Positions 1-10,953 of a DNA stretch of 64,000 nucleotides are shown here, piece after piece. Position numbers and translations under genes: made by a program. The notes under the pieces are model-generated. The model was given only the letters and a program-made list of their open reading frames with translations, was not told the DNA's origin and did not search any database. Source of the DNA: Pomphorhynchus laevis. Its lineage: Eukaryota > Acanthocephala > Palaeacanthocephala > Echinorhynchida > Pomphorhynchidae. How positions within the stretch are numbered: position 1 is the first letter of the stretch; every line of letters begins with the position of its first letter. The stretch is from positions 1 to 64,000 of the forward strand of contig WNNJ02001110.1 in assembly GCA_012934845.2 (NCBI GenBank), written 5' to 3'.

Positions 1-335
1 TATGAGCCAACAGCGGTACGCTACATTTCAGTATTGGTGAACCTCATCAGTTTGCAAATTTAATTGAAATTATTTCTGATTTCAAATTAAATCAGCGTTG
101 GTGGATGAAGGTGCAACTTTCAATTTGAAAACCTACATATTTTCGCAATTGATTGCTGTTATCAAACTAGTCATCCATAGTTTGTTCCCTAATTTAATAC
201 TGCTATTACATATGCTGATAACAGCACACTGCTGTTATCTATAAGCCAACATCAGTACGCTACATTTCAGTAATGATGGACCTCATCAGCTACTGATCCA
301 ATTCTTACGTTTCACATTTCGGGCCTTTTAATGTT
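1..335. repeat. Two directly repeated MITE-like segments
   Basis: A segment of about 50 bp starting with tatgagccaacagcggtacg at position 1 recurs at about 238-292 in diverged form (tataagccaacatcagtacg). Both run through a shared ctacatttcag block and a cctcatcag block. The second copy continues to a tttcacatttcgggcc block near 310-330. Read in reverse complement, this block order (cgaaa ... ctgatgag) is the one seen in the foldback elements at 1193-1490 and 42135-42728, so I infer the same broad MITE superfamily. No coding potential is seen. Confidence 0.5.
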
Positions 336-492
336 GGCTGACTAGCACTTGACTCGTCTGCTTCATTGACAATTAATTTTGATGACTATTTTTTACCCTG
401 CACGCTGCTTTAATCCTCTCTCTATAGACCAATAATTTTATTAAAATTTAATCTTCTATTCGTTAGTAATTTTCAGTATCTGTAAATAGAAA

Positions 493-898
493 ATGTCGAT
501 AGAATCTGCATGCGGATATTGCGTATCACCTATTACATATTCCAAGTGTACTAATTACCGAACAGATGCTGTTGATGGCCTCGTATCCGTGTACGATAAA
601 TTTCAATCAAAATCTTCGACTGATGAAGAGACGCCTTATTCTGTTCTGACCCTTGAAACAAGTAAATTGTCATTTAATATCTCGAAGATATCAACGCCGT
701 CAATCATCAACGAAGATTCTAACGAATCACATGATGTGAATGAGTCTGTCCAGTTTGACGAACTCCCACCACCTCCTGACAGTATGATAGATTTTGCTAG
801 CGATGACGAAACTTTCGATAAACAAGAAAAGAAGGAAGCGTTGCCAACAAATGACAAGAAATTTAAAGATGATTTGCTTGAACAAATTCGAAATAAAG
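493..898 (+). CDS. WH2-domain exon of a WCA-type actin nucleation-promoting factor
   Basis: This exon encodes about 135 residues: a Ser/Thr-rich acidic stretch, a short proline run (FDELPPPPDSM, about residues 90-100), and a WH2 start, DDLLEQIRNK. The reading frame meets a consensus-like donor (AAAG|gtacaa, gt at 899-900) in phase 1. Joined to the exon at 14199 it reads LLEQIRNKAFNLRKV, a full WH2 motif like WASP LLDQIREGxxLKKV. WH2 proteins bind G-actin, and the poly-Pro run just before WH2 is typical of WASP, WHAMM and JMY. An in-frame stop (487-489) precedes the ATG at 493, so this is either the first coding exon or an internal exon with its acceptor in tgtaaatag at 488-489. In the second case the rest of the gene lies left of the window. 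The family is inferred from motif order; the N-terminal part is not recognised. Confidence 0.65.
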
Positions 899-1192
899 GT
901 ACAATATCAATTCAAGCAATTTACTTATTTTTCGTGTTAGAAATATATAAACCTTTGCTATTAAGTAGCGAATATAGAATTATATTTATAAATATATATA
1001 AAATTCGAAATTTATTATATGATTGTATATGACTTGCAATATTTAAAATTAAGACATTACGTGTACCTACAGAGTCAAAAAATACGTTTATTGTATTTTA
1101 TAATAATTATACTTTAATTAAAATCACATTTTTAATGTCAAATAAAAACACTAATATTTTTCTTCATGAAACGTGAAATAATATTTATATTT
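899..1192. other. Start of the 13.3-kb TE-filled intron
   Basis: AT-rich sequence directly after the donor at 899. I see no further exon here. The intron runs to the acceptor tttag at 14198 and contains everything listed between. Confidence 0.55.
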
Positions 1193-1490
1193 TCTGATTG
1201 TGGCACGATATTATCCTCACAGGTATTGATGCGCTACTAATCAGCCTGGGTGGGTATAATTAGCTGCTGACCCATACCTACATTTCACGTTTCGACCCTT
1301 CTATCTGCTTTCTCCGTACACTGGTGCTGATCGATTCGAACTTAATGCGTCAGTATCAAGATTCAACGGTCGAAAGTGAAATGTAGGTCTGGGTCAGCAG
1401 CTGATGAGACCCACACAGACTGATTAGTAGCGTCCTGCTGTATCAAGATAAGATGAATACCTGTGAGGATAATATCGTGCCGCAATCAAA
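1193..1490. mobile_element. Foldback MITE with long terminal inverted repeats
   Basis: The left end, gattgtggcacgatattatc, and the right end, gataatatcgtgccgcaatc, are inverted copies of each other over about 35 bp with one or two mismatches. Similarity of the two arms continues inward for roughly 110 bp: the gctgacccatacctacattt block on the left is answered by aaatgtaggtctgggtcagc on the right. There is no ORF. About 300 bp long, it is a non-autonomous DNA element that would fold into a long hairpin. The family was not identified. Confidence 0.75.
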
Positions 1491-1499
1491 AGAATTTCA

Positions 1500-1925
1500 G
1501 CTCACAGATGCAATCAAGTACAATTAATAATATTTATATAAAATTATATTATATTAAATTAATTATATTAAATTCAATTATATAAATTGTATCTTTTATG
1601 TATAAATTATATAAATTAAGCTTATCTTTCTTAAATTTATAAATTTAATCATTTAAATTTATATTTTGGCACTTGCAAGGATCTAAATTAAACAATTAAT
1701 AATAAACTTCAAATAAGCAAAACCGAAGGACTTATTGATATCGCCTTAGCTTAAAAAACATAGTCAATATTGCATAATTTGGCCGTACAAGTTATTTTAG
1801 AGCAAATTTTAATCTTAAAACGACGATGTTCAATAACTGATAATAAGTGTCAATCTTAGGATAACAGTATTTTAACCGTCGGAATTTCTACAGAATCAAA
1901 TGTAATCATATAACCCGGACGCGAA
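1500..1925. other. AT-rich intronic DNA
   Basis: Low-complexity AT-rich sequence inside the large intron. No gene or repeat boundary can be supported. Confidence 0.4.
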
Positions 1926-2150
1926 AAGATGAAAAACACTGCTAGCTGCAGTTTCGTCATCACAATGACTCATCAGTGCCAAATCCCTCCCACTGCTGGA
2001 TGCAGAGGGGGACTAGCAGACGGCAATAAACGAATCATGTGTATGATGTACTAAAAAACCTCAAGTAACATGATCATAGAGTGCTGAATCAGCATTACAG
2101 CTTCACCAAATAGGATCAATAGCTAAAAAGCACTGACAAACGCCACCTCA
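1926..2150. mobile_element. MITE fragment, same family as 18050-18447
   Basis: The stretch tcatcacaatgactcatcag (about 1956) matches the reverse complement of 18368-18390. The stretch gcttcaccaaataggatcaa near 2100 matches 18066 (gcttcaccaaataggatcat). Two separate blocks in matching order identify another copy of the foldback family that is inserted in the phosphate-carrier intron. No coding potential. Confidence 0.65.
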
Positions 2151-2187
2151 GTTATCTTTATATCGGCTTACTTCTAATATGAATTTA

Positions 2188-2230
2188 TCTCAAATGATAC
2201 CATTCAAGTACTGAATGGTATCATTTGAGA
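2188..2230. repeat. Perfect 19-bp hairpin, 5-nt loop
   Basis: tctcaaatgataccattca (2188-2206), loop agtac, then its exact reverse complement (2212-2230). It is either a MITE terminus or a small foldback. No mismatches in 19 pairs. Confidence 0.85.
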
Positions 2231-3229
2231 CAATTGTAATCAATTTTTGATGAAACAAATCAATACAAAATGGGATAATTACGTGATTGCGAAAACTTTA
2301 GCACAATGAGAAAATACAACTGGTATAAACAAGGCGTGTTCTACTGCGACTACTCGTTCTTGCTTTTCTTTCGTGTTTCATGGTATTCGAAGCAAGCATC
2401 TACTAATTTCGAGTTGTTTGAAAGTGCGAACGCGTTGAAAACGCATACGTCCACGAGAGTACTCACCGTGCTGTTACCGAAAAGTCCTGATCATGCTATG
2501 TCAAATCTTGCGTCATTATCACGAGTTAGTGCTTGATTTGTGAACACAATATTATGTACAGTAAACAAAACGAGCTCAAAATGAACATTTTGGCAACCCT
2601 CCGTTAGATCTGAGATTAAATATCTTGTATAACATGATGCCGCATTGACGGCAGTCCACCTAGCCTACACGCGAGCGAGTGTTCTATTGATGTTGGTTTT
2701 GTGCAGTGACATGAACTAGGGGCATTCTTCCTTAAAAGGCGGTATCTCGTTGCGAATGCATCCTTGAATTTGATATTATTTAATCTCGTATTAATTTCAT
2801 TCGTCGGGTAGACATTAGGCCAGGAAGACGAACATTTTTCGATAGATGCTATAAAGCAATTTTCAGACTTGTATCCGAAACAAGAGCAATATTCGATAGC
2901 TCCGATTTTTCTCTGCTTTGTTTTGTACTACAAGTTGCATTCAGTATCCTAACTTGATGCCGCTTTAGGCCCGTACCGACTTGCCATATTGTCTGGAGTA
3001 ACTTCTAAAGAGTCGCAAGCGCAGAAGTGCGTTGAAAAAAGTTTTGATTGAATTGATTATTTGTTGACATTATTTTTTGAATTGATTATTTGTTGACAGT
3101 CTTTAATTATCTATATTCACTTTAATAATCTATAATTAATGTATATATTTATCTTTAACAAAAATTTTATTTTTAAAAATTTATTTTTTTTTAAATAAAT
3201 TTATTTTTTACAATTACAATCAGCGATCA
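2231..3229. other. Unassigned intronic DNA with a 24-bp duplication
   Basis: No recognisable gene. A short open frame at 2306-2536 shows no family features. At about 3050-3100 the phrase ttgattatttgttgaca occurs twice, 31 bp apart. GC content is higher from 2400 to 3010 than in the flanks, which suggests old inserted mobile DNA, but I cannot name it. Confidence 0.3.
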
Positions 3230-4395
3230 GCTTTCACCAGCAATCAGTGACATTACATACTTTATCAAATATGCGATGCTGTCCTTGTAACGAACCTTCC
3301 ACAGTTTGTAAGGCACGCGCTTGTGTTAGCAGCGGTCAAAACTGTACCAATTGAATTGATCCGAGATGCTCAAACCGTGGTTTAAGTGCTACTATCCACC
3401 CAAATGCTATTTCATGAGGCGACATATTGATGATCAAGTTACCAACAGTGATGCAGATGGACAGCTCAATCGATTATTCTACGAATATACACCTTAGCAG
3501 TTTTCAGCCGAGCACAAATTTTCCTTTGCATCCAACTGATCTTAGTACGTTTGCTACATACGAGTTAGACACGGCTGATTTCGTAACCCTTGATATCAAA
3601 TGCTCAAGTCCACTTGCGCTCTGAGAACCTATGTGAAAGCTACTAGTAGCGTTGATAGAGATTTTTTCTGCGGGAGTTCCACTGTGGATATTGTTCAGCA
3701 AAATGATTATCATCAATTGAAGAAGCTGTTGAGCGCTCACGAATCGAAATCGATGAGTTGACGACAGAGCTTGAAAACTTCAAGAATAATTTTTTAGAAG
3801 GAACCTCATCTGATAGCGGAGAATTTAGTTTAACTAAATCGCGTACTTTTGTAGGTGTAGTTCGACAGGAGTTTGTAAAATCTGTTTTCGCGGCCAATCA
3901 TTTAAACAAAGATCTGACTCCGCTTAAATTCCTGCAAGAATGTGATAAGTAGGCAAATAGTTCGTGTAACGTAATCATTAGAGGGTTACCTGTTTCATCG
4001 AATGATCAAGACGTCGTCAAAAACATTTTCTCTGAGATCGGAATAAATCATTCAACATGTCGGTATCTTCGACTCAAACGATTTTCAGCAAAACGAACTG
4101 ATATTCATCCATGGTTGCTTGTTTCAACTGATGAATTGATATCACATCAAGAACTTTCCTATTGCAGTAAGCTACAAATTTCACTAGATTTTCCAGAGTC
4201 TATCAGAATCTATATAATTCCTGATCTGTCACCAGAGAACGTTATGCATGCAAAACTCTATGTGCAGAACTTAACGAGAAACGAAACGCTGACCGTTCCT
4301 CTATCTTCGTTATACGTAATAATAGGGTTATACGAACTCGTCAACTGAAAACAAACCTAGACAATAACAACACTGCGAGTTTATTCAGCTCCCAC
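3230..4395 (+). mobile_element. LINE ORF1 remnant (Cys-rich plus RRM-like)
   Basis: Conceptual translation from about 3270 starts with a dense cysteine motif (RCCPCNEPSTVCKARACVSS, then further Cys), as in the N-terminal knuckles of some non-LTR ORF1 proteins. Past several stops it continues into SCNVIIRGLPVSSNDQDVVK (about 3960-4020) and a following basic region with PWLLVS. That is the layout of the ORF1 RNA-binding (RRM-like) domain of CR1/L2-group LINEs. It is broken by several stops and frame changes. It ends where the 12-bp satellite begins. ORF1 differs from the 30-kb LINE-1 ORF1, so it may belong to LINE-2. Confidence 0.6.
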
Positions 4396-7300
4396 ATTTG
4401 ACTATCGAAGTCTTCAAATTCAGTAAATCCTTTAGTAAATCTTCCAGTAAATGCTCCAGTAAATCCTTCAGTGAATCTTCGAGTATATACTCTAGTAAAT
4501 CCTATAGTAAATCATCAAGTAAATCCTCCAGTAAATCCTCCAGTAAATCCTTCAGTAAATCCTCCAGTAAATCATCCAGTAAATCATTCAGTAAATCCTC
4601 CAGTAAATCCTTCAGTAAATCCTCCAGTAAATCCTCCAGTAAATCCTCAGTATATCATCCAGTATGTCCTCCTGTAAACTCTCCAGTAAATCCTTCAGTA
4701 AATCATCAAGAAAATCCTCCAGTAAATCCGTCAGTAAATCCTTCAGTAAATCATTCAGTAAATCCTCCAGTAAATCTTCGAGTATATACTCTAGTAAATC
4801 CTCCAGTAAATCATCCAGTAAATCCTCCAGTAAATCCTCCAGTAAATCCTTCAGTAAATCCTACAGTAAATCCTCCAGTAAATCCTTCAGTAAATCCTCC
4901 GGTAAATCCTCCAGTAAATCCTCCAGTAAATCCTCAGTATATCATCCAGTATGTCCTCCTGTAAACTCTCCCGTAAATCATCAAGAAAATCCTCCAGTAA
5001 ATCCTCCAGTAAATCTTTCAGTAAATTCTCCAGTTAATCTTCGAGTAAATCCTTCAGTAAATCCTCCAGTAAATCCTCCAGTAAATCCTACAGTAAATCC
5101 TACAGTAAATCCTACAGTAAATCCTACAGTAAATCCTCCAGTAAATCCTCAGTATATCATCCAGTATGTCCTCCTGTAAACCCCCCAGTAAGTCCATCAG
5201 TAAATCATCAAGAAAATCCTCCAGTAAATCCTTCAGTAAATCATTCAGTAAATCATTCAGTAAATCGTTCATAAATCTTCGAGTATATACTCTAGTAAAT
5301 CCTCCAGTAAATCCTTCAGTAAATCATTCAGTAAATCCTTCATAAATCTTCGAGTATATACTCTAGTAAATCCTCCAGTAAATCATCCAGTAAATCCTCC
5401 AGTAAATCCTCCAGTAAATCCTTCCAGTAAATCCTCCAGTAAATCCTCCAGTAAATCCTCCAGTAAATCCTCCAGTAAATCCTCCAGTAAATCCTCCAGT
5501 AAATCCTCCAGTAAATCCTCCAGTAAATCCTCCAGTAAATCCTCCAGTAAATCCTCCAGTAAATCCTCCAGTAAATCCTCCAGTAAATCCTCCAGTAAAT
5601 CCTCAGTATATCATCCAGTATGTCCACCTGTAAATCCTCAGTATATCATCCAGTATGTCCTCCTGTAAACTCCCCAGTAAGTCCTTCAGTAAATCATCAA
5701 GAAAATCCTCCAGTAAATCCTTCAGTAAATCATTCAGTAAATCCTTCATAAATCTTCGAGTATATACTCCAGTAAATCCTTCAGTAAATAATCAAGAAAA
5801 TCCTCCAGTAAATCCTTTAGTAAATCACCCAGTAAATCATCCAGTAAATCCTCCAGTAAATCCTTCAGTAAATCCTCCAGTAAATCATCCAGTAAATCCT
5901 CCAGTAAATCCTTTAGTAAATCCTCCAGTAAATCCTCCAGTAAATCCGCCAATAAACCCTATAGTAAATCCTCCAGTAAATCCTCAGTATATCATCCAGT
6001 ATGTCCTCCTGTAAACTCTCCAGTAAATCCTTCAGTAAATCATCAAGAAAATACTGCAGTAAATCCTCCAGTAAATCCTTCAGTAAATCCTCTAGTAAAT
6101 CCTCCAGTAAATCCTCCAGTAAATCCTTTAATAAATCCTCCAGTAAATCCTTCAGTAAATCATCAAGAAAATCCCCCAGTAAATCATCCAGTAAATCCTC
6201 CAGTAAATCCTCCAGTAAATCCTCCAGTAAATCCTCCAGTAAATCCTCCAGTAAATCCTCCAGTAAATCCTCCAGTAAATCCTCCAGTAAATCCTCCAGT
6301 AAGTCCTTCAGTAAATCATCAAGAAAATCCTCCAGTAAATCCTTCAGTAAATCACTCAGTAAATCCTTCATAAATCTTCGAGTATCTACTCTAGTAAATC
6401 CTCCAGTAAATCATCCAGTAAATCCTCCAGTAAATCCTCAGTAAATCCTCCAGTAAATCCTCCAGTAAATCCTCCAGTAAATCCTCCAGTAAATCCTTTA
6501 GTAAATCCTCCAGTAAATCCTCCAGTAAATCCGCCAATAAACCCTATAGTAAATCCTCCAGTAAATCCTCAGTATATCATCCAGTATGTCCTCCTGTAAA
6601 CTCTCCAGTAAATCCTTCAGTAAATCATCAAGAAAATACTGCAGTAAATCCTCCAGTAAATCCTTCAGTAAATCCTCTAGTAAATTCTCCAGTAAATCCC
6701 CCAGTAAATCCTTTAATAAATCCTCCAGTAAATCCTTCAGTAAATCATCAAGAAAATCATCCAGTAAATCATCCAGTAAATCCTCCAGTAAATCCTCCAG
6801 TAAATCCTCCAGTAAATCCTCCAGTAAATCCTCCAGTAAATCCTCCAGTAAATCCTCCAGTAAATCCTCCAGTAAATCCTCCAGTAAATCCTCCAGTAAA
6901 TTCTCCAGTAAATCCTCAGTAAATCCTCCAGTAAATCCTCCAGTAAATCCTCCAGTAAATCCTCCAGTAAATCCTCCAGTAAATCCTCCAGTAAATCCTC
7001 CAGTAAATCCTCCAGTAAATCCTCCAGTAAATCCTCCAGTAAATCCTCCAGTAAATCCTCCAGTAAATCCTCCAGTAAATCCTCCAGTAAATCTATCCAG
7101 TAAATCCTCCAGTAAATCCTCCAGTAAATCCTCCAGTAAATCCTCCAGTAAATCCTCCAGTAAATCCTCCAGTAAATCCTCCAGTAAATCCTCCAGTAAA
7201 TCCTCCAGTAAATCCTCTAGTAAATCCTCCAGTAAATCCTTCAGTAAATCCTCCAGTAAATCCTCCAGTAAATCCTCAGTAAATCCTCTAGTAAATCCTC

Positions 7301-10300
7301 CAGTAAATCCTCCAGTAAATCCTCCAGTAAATCCTCCAGTAAATCCTCCAGTAAATCCTCCAGTAAATCCTCCAGTAAATCCTCCAGTAAATCCTCCAGT
7401 AAATCCTCCAGTAAATCCTCCAGTAAATCCTCTAGTAAATCCTCCAGTAAATCCTCCAGTAAATCCTCCAGTAAATCCTCCAGTAAATCCTCCAGTAAAT
7501 CCTCCAGTAAATCCTCCAGTAAATCCTCCAGTAAATCCTCCAGTAAATCCTCCAGTAAATCCTCTAGTAAATCCTCCAGTAAATCCTCCAGTAAATCCTC
7601 CAGTAAATCCTCCAGTAAATCCTCCAGTAAATCCTCTAGTAAATTCTCCAGTAAATCCTCTAGTAAATCCTCCAGTAAATCCTCTAGTAAATCCTCCAGT
7701 AAATCCTCTAGTAAATCCTCCAGTAAATCCTCCAGTAAATCCTCCAGTAAATCCTCCAGTAAATCCTCCAGTAAATCCTCCAGTAAATCCTCCAGTAAAT
7801 CCTCCAGTAAATCCTCCAGTAAATCCTCCAGTAAATCCTCCAGTAAATCCTCCAGTAAATCCTCCAGTAAATCCTCAAGTAAATCCTCCAGTAAATCCTC
7901 CAGTAAATCCTCCAGTAAATCCTCCAGTAAATCCTCCAGTAAATCCTCTAGTAAATCCTCTAGTAAATCCTCCAGTAAATCCTCCAGTAAATCCTCCAGT
8001 AAATCCTCCAGTAAATCCTCCAGTAAATCCTCCAGTAAATCCTCCAGTAAATCCTCCAGTAAATCCTCCAGTAAATCCTCCAGTAAATCCTCCAGTAAAT
8101 CCTCTAGTAAATCCTCCAGTAAATCCTCCAGTAAATCCTCCAGTAAATCCTCTAGTAAATCCTCCAGTAAATCCTCCAGTAAATCCTCCAGTAAATCCTC
8201 CAGTAAATCCTCCAGTAAATCCTCCAGTAAATCCTCCAGTAAATCCTCCAGTAAATCCTCCAGTAAATCCTCCAGTAAATCCTCCAGTAAATCCTCCAGT
8301 AAATCTCCAGTAAATCCTCCAGTAAATCCTCCAGTAAATCCTCCAGTAAATCCTCCAGTAAATCCTTCAGTAAATCCTCCAGTAAATCCTCCAGTAAATC
8401 CTCCAGTAAATCCTCCAGTAAATCCTCCAGTAAATCCTCCAGTAAATCCTCCAGTAAATCCTCCAGTAAATCCTCCAGTAAATCCTCCAGTAAATCCTCC
8501 AGTAAATCCTCTAGTAAATCCTCTAGTAAATCCTCCAGTAAATCCTCCAGTAAATCCTCCAGTAAATCCTCCAGTAAATCCTCCAGTAAATCCTCCAGTA
8601 AATCCTCCAGTAAATCCTCCAGTAAATCCTCCAGTAAATCCTCCAGTAAATCCTCCAGTAAATTCTCCAGTAAATCCTCCAGTAAATCCTCCAGTAAATC
8701 CTCCAGTAAATCCTCCAGTAAATCCTCCAGTAAATCCTCCAGTAAATCCTCCAGTAAATCCTCCAGTAAATCCTCCAGTAAATCCTCCAGTAAATCCTCC
8801 AGTAAATCCTCCAGTAAATCCTCCAGTAAATCCTCCAGTAAATCCTCCAGTAAATCCTCCAGTAAATCCTCTAATAAATCCTCCAGTAAATCCTCCAGTA
8901 AATCCTCCAGTAAATCCTCCAGTAAATCCTTCAGTAAATCCTCTAGTAAATCCTCCTGTAAATCCTTTAATAAATCCTCCAGTAAATCCTCCAGTAAATC
9001 CTCCAGTAAATCCTCCAGTAAATCATCCAGTAAATCCTCCAGTAAATCCTCCAGTAAATCTCCAGTAAATCCTCCAGTAAATCCTCCAGTAAATCCTTTA
9101 ATAAATCCTCCAGTAAATTAAATCCTCCAGTAAATCCTCCAGTAAATCCTCCAGTAAATCATCCAGTAAATCCTCCAGTAAATCCTCCAGTAAATCCTCC
9201 AGTAAATCCTCCAGTAAATCCTCCAGTAAATCCTCCAGTAAATCCTCCAGTAAATCCTCCAGTAAATCCTCCAGTAAATCCTCCAGTAAATCCTCTAGTA
9301 AATCCTCCAGTAAATCCTCTAGTAAATCCTCCAGTAAATCCTCCAGTAAATCCTTCAGTAAATCCTCCAGTAAATCCTCCAGTAAATCCTCCAGTAAATC
9401 CTCCAGTAAATCCTCCAGTAAATCCTCCAGTAAATCATCCAGTAAATCATCCAGTAAATCCTCCAGTAAATCTTCCAGTAAATCCTCAGTAAATCCTCCA
9501 GTAAATCCTCCAGTAAATTCTCCAGTAAATCCATCAGTAAATCCTCTAGTAAATCCTCCAGTAAATCCTCCAGTAAATCCTCCAGTAAATCCTCCAGTAA
9601 ATCCTCCAGTAAATCCTCCAGTAAATCCTCCAGTAAATCCTCCAGTAAATCCTCCAGTAAATCCTCCAGTAAATCCTCCAGTAAATCCTCCAGTAAATCC
9701 TCCAGTAAATCCTCCAGTAAATCCTCAGTAAATCCTCTAGTAAATCCTCCATCCAGTAAATCCTCCAGTAAATCCTCCAGTAAATCCTCCAGTAAATCCT
9801 CCAGTAAATCCTCCAGTAAATCCTCCAGTAAATCCTCCAGTAAATCCTTTAATAAATCCTCCAGTAAATCCTCCAGTAAATCCTCCAGTAAATCCTCCAG
9901 TAAATCCTCCAGTAAATCCTCCAGTAAATCCTCCAGTAAATCCTCCAGTAAATCCTCCAGTAAATCCTCCAGTAAATCCTCCAGTAAATCCTCCAGTAAA
10001 TCCTCCAGTAAATCCTCAGTATATCATCCAGTATGTCCTCCTGTAAACTCTCCAGTAAATCCTTCAGTAAATCATCAAGAAAATACTCCAGTAAATCCTC
10101 CAGTAAATCTCCTGTAAATCCTCCAGTAATCCTCCAGTAAATCATCCAGTAAATCCTCCAGTAAATCCTCCAGTAAATCCTCCAGTAAATCCTTAGTAAA
10201 TCCTCCAGTAAATCCTCCAGTAAATCCTCCAGTAAATCCTCCAGTAAATCCTCCAGTAAATCCTCCAGTAAATCATCCAGTAAATCATCCAGTAAATCCA

Positions 10301-10953
10301 TCCAGTAAATCCTCCAGTAAATCCTCCAGTAAATCTTCCAGTAAATCCTTCAGTAAATCCTCCAGTAAATCCTCCAGTAAATCCTCCAGTAAATCCTCCA
10401 GTAAATCCTCCAGTAAATCCTCCAGTAAATCCTCCAGTAAATCCTCCAGTAAATCCTCCAGTAAATCCTCCAGTAAATCCTCCAGTAAATCCTCCAGTAA
10501 ATCCTCCAGTAAATCCTCCAGTAAATCCTCCAGTAAATCCTCCAGTAAATCCTCCAGTAAATCCTCCAGTAAATCCTCCAGTAAATCCTCCAGTAAATCC
10601 TCCAGTAAATCCTCCAGTAAATCATCCAGTAAATCATCCAGTAAATCATCCAGTAAATCCTCCAGTAAATCCTCCAGTAAATCCTCCAGTAAATCCTCTA
10701 GTAAATCCTCCAGTAAATCCTCCAGTAAATCCTCCAGTAAATCCTCCAGTAAATCCTCCAGTAAATCCTCCAGTAAATCCTCCAGTAAATCCTCCAGTAA
10801 ATCCTCCAGTAAATCCTCCAGTAAATCCTCCAGTAAATCCTCTAGTAAATCATCCAGTAAATCCTCCAGTAAATCCTCTAGTAAATCCTCTAGTAAATCC
10901 TCCTGTAAATCCTCCATTAAATCATCCAGTAAATCTTCGAGTATACACTCCAG
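4396..10953. repeat. 12-bp minisatellite (CCAGTAAATCCT)n, about 6.5 kb
   Basis: About 540 tandem copies of ccagtaaatcct. Variants differ mainly at one or two positions (ctccagt, cttcagt, catccagt, cctctagt). The centre (about 6940-10000) is highly uniform. The left part (4396-6940) and right edge are more diverse and carry a longer marker, tatatcatccagtatgtcct, about eight times (near 4650, 4938, 5152, 5607, 5642, 5987, 6572 and 10019). A second marker, aatcttcgagtata, recurs near 4474, 4777, 5275, 5346 and 5755, and once more at the right border. The unit length is a multiple of three, so several frames stay open for hundreds of codons (Ser-Lys-Ser, Val-Asn-Pro or Leu-Glu-Asp runs). I treat these as non-coding. 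Confidence 0.97.

Noticed and set aside
2306-2536. 76-codon ORF within the large intron
   Set aside because: No family signature, and flanked by mobile DNA.
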